Origin: Gemmatimonadota bacterium
GTDB taxonomy: Bacteria > Gemmatimonadota > Gemmatimonadetes > Gemmatimonadales > Gemmatimonadaceae
Direction of reading: 5' to 3'
DNA length: 10,164 nt
NCBI GenBank assembly: GCA_031127185.1
Contig: JARIET010000078.1
Coordinates: 1 to 10,164 of the forward strand
Shown here: in pieces, positions 6,720 through 10,164 of the stretch
Layout: the number at the start of each line of letters is the position of its first letter
How positions within the stretch are numbered: the stretch's first letter is position 1
Position numbers and translations under genes: made by a program
The notes under the pieces: generated by a model
Seen by the model: only the letters and a program-made list of their open reading frames with translations
Database searches by the model: none
What the model was told of the DNA's origin: nothing

Positions 6720-6740
6720 GTAGTCACTTGTGACTACATG
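6717..6740. promoter_or_regulatory. Perfect 24-bp palindrome, antitoxin operator candidate
   Basis: CATGTAGTCAC (6717-6727) and GTGACTACATG (6730-6740) are exact reverse complements around TT. The site ends 8 bp before the antitoxin start. Phd/YefM antitoxins are known to repress their own operons at palindromes with TGTA/TACA ends; here the arms contain TGTAGT and ACTACA. Confidence 0.85.
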
Positions 6741-6748
6741 AGTGAACC

Positions 6749-7045
6749 ATGCGAACGATTGGTGTGCGTGAACTGAAAGCGCAGTTGAGTCGCACCCTGC
6801 GGGATGTGCAGCGGGGAGAGCACTACCTGGTGACAGATCGGGGTCGCGTGGTTGCCGAGCTGCGCACGCCGGGAGGCGCTGCGGCGCCAGTACTCAACGA
6901 GACCGAGCGTGCACGGCTCCAAATGGCCGCGGACGGCGAACTCCGTTTGGCGGAAAAGCCACGAACGCCGACTCGGCGGTCCGGGGTCAAGTTGCCGGAT
7001 GGCACCGCTGCCGAAATGCTCGACTGGCAGCGAGGTGATCGATGA
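6749..7045 (+). CDS. Phd/YefM-family antitoxin of a PIN-domain toxin
   Basis: A 98-residue protein with the Phd/YefM N-terminal fold: RTIGVRELKAQLSRTLRDV, then RGEHYLVTDRGRVVAELR. This part dimerises and binds DNA. The C-terminal 45 residues are charged and probably disordered until they wrap the toxin. It covers the toxin and represses the operon, most likely at the palindrome ending 8 bp upstream. The start codon ATG at 6749 has no good Shine-Dalgarno sequence. Its last codons overlap the toxin start by 4 bp (ATGA), the usual coupling in such pairs. It would be called VapB by pairing, although the fold is Phd-type and not the AbrB or RHH type of many VapB proteins. Confidence 0.92.
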   Translation: MRTIGVRELKAQLSRTLRDVQRGEHYLVTDRGRVVAELRTPGGAAAPVLNETERARLQMAADGELRLAEKPRTPTRRSGVKLPDGTAAEMLDWQRGDR

Positions 7046-7476
7046 TTGTGTACGCCGAGTCGAGCGCGGTACTGGCGTGGATTTTTCAGGAACCGCGCGC
7101 CGACGCAGTCAACGAAGTGTTCGAGCGGGCGACGCTGGTGCTCTCCTCCACGCTGACCACGATCGAATGCACTCGTGGCCTGCGCCGGGCGGAGGCGGCC
7201 GGCCGAGTGACGGCGCGGGAGGCGGAAGCACTGCTGGCCGAGTTCCGGTCGCTGGCCGAGGGCTGGGACACCGTGGAAATCAGCGAGCGGGTCGTGCTCG
7301 TTGCGTCAGCGCCGTTTCCGGTGGAGCCGGTGCGTTCGCTCGATGCGATTCATCTCGCGAGCGCGAGGGTTGCCGGCGACCGGCTTGGCGATGTCGCGGT
7401 GCTCTCGTTCGACGAGCGGGTGCGCGCGAACGCCGTTGCTCTTGGGCTTGGCGTGTTGCCACCGAAGGTGTGTTAA
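7042..7476 (+). CDS. vapC: PIN-domain ribonuclease toxin (VapC family)
   Basis: A 144-residue PIN-domain protein, a metal-dependent RNase that blocks translation, as VapC proteins do by cutting tRNA or rRNA. The four acidic positions can be placed: Glu6 in VYAESSAVLAW, Glu42 in TTIECTRGLRRA, Asp101 in RSLDAIHLASA, and Asp124 in LSFDERVRANA. The first is normally Asp; Glu here keeps the charge and looks like a subfamily trait. Length and order are normal and the gene appears intact. It begins at ATG 7042 inside the antitoxin stop. It faces the membrane-protein gene at 7538-8071 with about 60 bp between, in which I see no clear terminator. Confidence 0.93.
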   Translation: MIVYAESSAVLAWIFQEPRADAVNEVFERATLVLSSTLTTIECTRGLRRAEAAGRVTAREAEALLAEFRSLAEGWDTVEISERVVLVASAPFPVEPVRSLDAIHLASARVAGDRLGDVAVLSFDERVRANAVALGLGVLPPKVC

Positions 7477-7537
7477 TGGGCGCGTACTCTGATGCTCACC
7501 CAGGATGGCTTAGGGTACGGGCATTTGTGCATCGGCA

Positions 7538-8071
7538 TCAACGAACCCGGTCGGCAGCCGTGAGCGGAACGTCCGACTCTGGCACAAACGTGGCGTCAGT
7601 GAGCGCTGCCGGAGACGTGCTGCTGGTTGGCGCGCGGCTCGCGATTGCGAAAACAACGCGCCCGAATCCGGCGCCAAGTAACGCGCTGAATGCGGTGAGC
7701 GTGGCGTACAGCGGAATCGCGGCAAATCCGCCCCTCGTCAGTACGACCGGCGTGTAGATGAGCAGCGGAAAGGCAGCTCCTGCTGCTGCTCCCCAAAGCA
7801 TGAACCGTCGTGAGGACAACTGCTCAAAACGAAGACGGCGCGCCGCTGCCCAGAGGACAATCCCGAAAGCCAGCCCGCACGCGGCACCCCAGAGCGCGCC
7901 CGCTCCGAGGAACATGCCGAGCAATGTTGTCGCGCGCTCCCAGCGTGCAGCGGGGATGGTCCAGGGCTGATAACGCACAGTGAACATCGCCGCGCCGACC
8001 AGCGCTCCGGCCGCACCCCACGTTATTGCCGTGCCGAGAAGGCCACGCAGGCGCCGCCATGACTGATTCAG
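7538..8071 (-). CDS. Small four-helix membrane protein, probable CTG start
   Basis: A hydrophobic protein of unknown family. From the first in-frame ATG (7987) it has 149 residues, but the frame is open upstream and the extra 28 codons encode a good first membrane helix (LLGTAITWGAAGALVGAA). GGAGGT at 8081-8076 is followed, 4 bases later, by CTG at 8071; no ATG, GTG or TTG is available in frame there, and the ATG at 7987 has no ribosome-binding site. I therefore propose a 177-residue protein starting at CTG. Helices are near 10-29, 50-75, 90-112 and 117-144, with a short polar C-terminal tail. Glycine and alanine are very frequent within the helices. No function can be given. Confidence 0.65.
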   Translation of the reverse strand: MNQSWRRLRGLLGTAITWGAAGALVGAAMFTVRYQPWTIPAARWERATTLLGMFLGAGALWGAACGLAFGIVLWAAARRLRFEQLSSRRFMLWGAAAGAAFPLLIYTPVVLTRGGFAAIPLYATLTAFSALLGAGFGRVVFAIASRAPTSSTSPAALTDATFVPESDVPLTAADRVR

Positions 8072-8103
8072 AAGTACCTCCGGCGTTCTTGTGTCCGTGG
8101 GGT

Positions 8104-8220
8104 AAAAAAAAGGGGATGATGCCGCCCGGGATTCGAACCCGGATCAGGGTCCGGCGACCTTTGGAAGTTGCAGGAATCGAACCTGCCTCGCCGGCCTCCC
8201 CGATGGAGCCAACCACGGCA
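8104..8220 (-). ncRNA. tRNA-like RNA with two T-arms and a T8 tract (unusual or degenerate tRNA)
   Basis: On the minus strand two near-perfect T-arms are visible: GCAGG-TTCGATT-CCTGC (8186-8170) and CCGGG-TTCGAAT-CCCGG (8142-8126). Six bases at 8220-8215 (TGCCGT) can pair with GCGGCA at 8125-8120, which abuts the second T-arm as an acceptor stem would. Between them are a D-arm-like hairpin CTCC-ATCGG-GGAG (8208-8196) and a 7-bp helix CCGGCGA (8194-8188) with TCGCCGG (8157-8151) that encloses the first T-arm. No valid anticodon arm is present. Eight T follow (8111-8104). It may be a folded tRNA-like RNA or a pile-up of two tRNA 3' fragments, as integration can leave. It is not a normal tRNA. 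Confidence 0.4.
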
Positions 8221-8402
8221 AGGAGAAAGCTATGGAATGCCGCCCCTCACGCTCGTTCAGGCGTGATTGCTACTGCACCATCTGACCAGTTTCTGCGTTA
8301 CCGCTTACCCGCTGTGTCAACGTACTGCGTCGGCGCTGGAATGCGCCGCTGACTGCTCGAGCCCACGCTGGCGTGGCCAGAGCCGTGGTACACAACTAGC
8401 GG
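8221..8402. other. Mostly gene-free stretch between the tRNA-like element and the damaged nucleotidyltransferase
   Basis: No conserved coding sequence is recognised. It holds a short inverted repeat TCACGC (8247-8252) and GCGTGA (8261-8266), a very short ORF with a good ribosome-binding site (8232-8285, separate entry), and, on the minus strand, a TTGACA box reading toward the tRNA-like element (8321-8316) without a convincing -10. Confidence 0.3.
8232..8285 (+). CDS. Possible 17-residue peptide with an ideal ribosome-binding site
   Basis: AAGGAG (8220-8225), then 6 bases, then ATG at 8232 and 17 codons to TGA: MECRPSRSFRRDCYCTI. It has three cysteines and five arginines. It is too short to judge by composition and has no recognised relative. 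It could be a chance ORF. Confidence 0.15.
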   Translation: MECRPSRSFRRDCYCTI

Positions 8403-9109
8403 AGCCTCCGACCAAGTCGGGGCGCTTCAGTGCGTGAGTCGGTTCCGCCTGCTGAGCGGCCACTCCTTAAAGAGCTGCTTGAGGGCGCTGGCCTGCGGCC
8501 ACGGCCAGGCACGACGCACTCGCGATCTGGGAACGTGCTGCCGACGGGGTCGATGTGTTGGAGTTGCTGCCACCACGGACTGGCCAGAATGTGGGGCAGG
8601 AGACCAAGAGTATCGAACATCAGGAAGGAGTTGGCGCCACCGTGCTCACCGATCTTGAACTGGCGATTCGGTTCGTCGCTGAACTGCGGATTCCGATCGG
8701 AGACCGACAAGTTCGGGTTCGTGTGCCGACTCTTGGGGCCTATCTGGCAACGAAAGCAATGACGTTCGCGGCGAGGATCCCGTTGCAAGGCGTGGACGGC
8801 AAGTTGCAGAAGCGCGGCAAGGACCTTGTCTACATCCACGATGTCATGCTGGCCGGAGAGGAACTCCGCGCGGAAATCGGGAGAGATCTTGCCGCCATTG
8901 CGGAGGCTGGCCAGCCGTACCCCGAGAGTCTTCGGAAGGCTCGCAACCATCTCAGCTTGTTGCGCGGCAGCTCACCGCACCCAGCCCTCAGCGATGCCGT
9001 TGCGCTGATAGTGGAGAGAGATGTTGTGTCTCCGGAATTCGCGCGAGCTGCGATCCGCGGCGCAGCGGAAGATCTGATCGAAATGCTGGACGAAGCGTCA
9101 GGGCCGTGA
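8403..9109 (+). pseudogene. Degenerate nucleotidyltransferase (AbiEii-like), N-terminus missing and frameshifted
   Basis: The frame from GTG 8555 to 9109 (184 residues) carries the C-terminal part of a nucleotidyltransferase related to AbiEii-type proteins: GVDVLELLPPRTGQN, TVLTDLELAIRF, VRVPTLGAYLATKAMTF, KRGKDLVYIHDVM. In such proteins the catalytic GS and DxD residues lie N-terminal to this and are absent here. Upstream, another frame (from about 8403, GTG at 8430) reads PPAERPLLKELLEGAGLRPR and resembles the missing preceding helix, so a frameshift near 8515-8545 is likely. The in-frame region of the long ORF is closed by a TGA at 8480. No ribosome-binding site precedes 8555. It is probably dead; a short expressed C-terminal fragment cannot be excluded. 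Confidence 0.5.
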
Positions 9110-9133
9110 GATCGTAACGCTCTCCGGTGAGCT

Positions 9134-9610
9134 CTACCGCCTCGCATACACGCTCGTCTTCCCCGCCTTGGTCCACGCGGTGACTTCGTAGGGCTGCTTC
9201 TGGTTGCCCTGTTCCATTCCAGGCGAACCGACGACCATCCCGGCCACTGCGAGCCCGACAATCGCCGGCTTCTCCTTGAGCATCTTGTGCACGAGATCCG
9301 CCGGCACGTGGCCTTCCACCACATACGAACCGACGAGCACGGTGTGGCAGCTCTCGAGCTCCCCGGGCACGCCGGCGTCCTTCTTCACCTGCGTGAGATC
9401 CTGCATGTCCACGACCTTGGGCGCGAAGCCGTTCTTCTGCGCGTGGGTCACCCACTCCTTGCAGCAGCCGCAGGAGGGGGACTTGTAGACGGTCATTGGA
9501 ATGGGAGCGGCCTTTGCGGCTCCGGCCTGCGTGGCAAACCCGCTGCGCGATACGAGCGCGATGCCTGCGGTGGCCAGCGCAAACGAGCCCAGAAATTCAC
9601 GTCGCTTCAT
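9134..9610 (-). CDS. DUF411 metal-binding protein, exported
   Basis: A 158-residue DUF411 protein. The N-terminus KRREFLGSFALATAGIALV is a twin-arginine-type signal (RREFL), so export folded, possibly with metal, is likely. The mature part has the family core: VYKSPSCGCCKEWV with Cys47, Cys49 and Cys50, ESCHTVLVGSYVVEGHVPADL with Cys88, His89 and His101, then GLAVAGMVVGSPGME. DUF411 proteins are linked to copper or other soft-metal handling, mainly by their Cys/His/Met content and gene context. The start at ATG 9610 has GAGGGA 7 bases upstream. It follows the M20 peptidase gene after 19 bp on the same strand, so the two are probably co-transcribed. No copper exporter is visible in this window. 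Confidence 0.93.
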   Translation of the reverse strand: MKRREFLGSFALATAGIALVSRSGFATQAGAAKAAPIPMTVYKSPSCGCCKEWVTHAQKNGFAPKVVDMQDLTQVKKDAGVPGELESCHTVLVGSYVVEGHVPADLVHKMLKEKPAIVGLAVAGMVVGSPGMEQGNQKQPYEVTAWTKAGKTSVYARR

Positions 9611-9629
9611 CTAATAGTCCCTCGAACCG

Positions 9630-10164
9630 TTACGGTGTCGCCGTGCGGGACAGCCCCGCCAGCGTCGCCACAATCAACAGCGCCCACTGTGGGCCTTTGT
9701 ACCCTACCGGGCCATCGTCGTACCACTCGCCCGCTGCATGAGAGTTACCGCCGCGGCCGCCGCCGTCAATCGTGATGGCCGGAATCCCCAGACTCATCGG
9801 CAGGTTGCTGTCGGTGCTCGTGGCAGCTGTCTCCGACTCCAGCCCGACCACCCGCGCCGCATCGAGCGCCGTGCGCACAATGGGCGTGCTGTCCGTCTGT
9901 ACCACACGCCCCACCGGACGAATACCAATCGTGTCGTACTTCACCGTGATCTTGCCCGGCACACCCGGCCAGCGCGCGTTCTCCTCGGCCACACCCTTCG
10001 CAATCGCGGCCTGCAACATCTGATCGATCTTGTCGAGGTTGTCCAGCGACTCCGATCGCATGTCTACTTCCATCGCCGCATAGGGTGAACTCGTGTTCAC
10101 CGACGTGCCGCCCTTCACCACGCCCACGTTATACGTGGTATTGAGCCCGGCCGGCGGAACAATC
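9630..10164 (-). CDS. M20-family metallopeptidase, C-terminal part (runs off right edge)
   Basis: The visible 178 codons are the C-terminal half of an M20/M25/M40 zinc peptidase, a family of amino- and carboxypeptidases and related amidohydrolases. The lid/dimerisation domain is seen as NVGVVKGGTSVNTSSPYAAM, then EVDMRSESLDNLDKIDQML. The return to the catalytic domain reads TAATSTDSNLPMSLGIPAITIDGGGRGGNSHAAGEWYD, where the His of GNSHAAGEW is the expected last zinc ligand. The remaining zinc ligands and the start lie beyond the edge. The closest-looking relatives are PepT-like tripeptidases and M20 dipeptidases; I cannot choose. It ends 19 bp before the DUF411 gene. Confidence 0.93.
   Translation of the reverse strand, partial: IVPPAGLNTTYNVGVVKGGTSVNTSSPYAAMEVDMRSESLDNLDKIDQMLQAAIAKGVAEENARWPGVPGKITVKYDTIGIRPVGRVVQTDSTPIVRTALDAARVVGLESETAATSTDSNLPMSLGIPAITIDGGGRGGNSHAAGEWYDDGPVGYKGPQWALLIVATLAGLSRTATP

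Noticed and set aside
8170..8186. Reading the hairpin GCAGG-TTCGATT-CCTGC as a Ser(CGA) anticodon arm
   Set aside because: The loop is a perfect T-loop and position 37 would be T, not a purine. The spacers to the neighbouring arms are also too long for any tRNA class.
8116..8220. Selenocysteine tRNA or tmRNA
   Set aside because: The length fits tRNA-Sec roughly, but there is no TCA anticodon arm and the acceptor is only 6 bp. For tmRNA no tag reading frame or matching 5' end was found.
1039..8220. A complete integrative element between tRNA-Asn and the tRNA-like region
   Set aside because: No integrase gene is present, and the T-arms at 8126-8186 do not match the tRNA-Asn T-arm, so they are not its att duplicate.
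1..10164. CRISPR array or insertion sequence
   Set aside because: No regularly spaced repeats, transposase or integrase motifs were seen on either strand.

Overview
This is a high-GC bacterial window. The ADOP-type FtsX/MacB permease directly behind a PadR regulator is a pairing typical of Acidobacteriota and Gemmatimonadota, so one of these phyla is my best guess; no rRNA or marker gene is present to settle it. Most genes look chromosomal, with an accessory layer of toxin-antitoxin cassettes, gene remnants and a tRNA-like element.

Layout. 1-885 (minus): a lipoprotein followed by the N-terminal part of a class I aminotransferase that runs off the left edge. 886-1158: a gene for tRNA-Asn(GTT) with a leader hairpin and a perfect inverted-repeat terminator. 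1343-1752 (plus): a compact hicB-hicA toxin-antitoxin pair. 1721-1891 (minus): a 56-codon ORF with a clear signal peptide, probably the stub of a broken exported-protein gene. 2034-5829 (minus): a tight three-gene operon of DUF2306-like membrane protein, PadR regulator and large ADOP permease. 5830-6044: a divergent promoter region with two copies of a palindromic site. 6045-6575 (plus): a DUF4386-like membrane protein. 6717-7476 (plus): a perfect 24-bp palindrome, then a Phd/YefM antitoxin and a PIN-domain VapC toxin overlapping by 4 bp. 7538-8071 (minus): a small four-helix membrane protein that probably starts at CTG. 8104-8220 (minus): a tRNA-like structure with two T-arms and a T8 tract, not a canonical tRNA. 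8403-9109 (plus): a damaged nucleotidyltransferase gene. 9134-10164 (minus): a DUF411 metal-binding protein behind the 3' part of an M20 metallopeptidase that runs off the right edge.

How the genes fit together. The best-supported regulatory unit is the divergent locus at 2034-6575. The PadR protein would bind two similar sites, one in front of each transcript, and so control the permease operon and the DUF4386 protein together. The two toxin-antitoxin modules appear autonomous and have upstream inverted repeats that could be their operators. The most unusual feature is the 8104-8220 RNA-like element.
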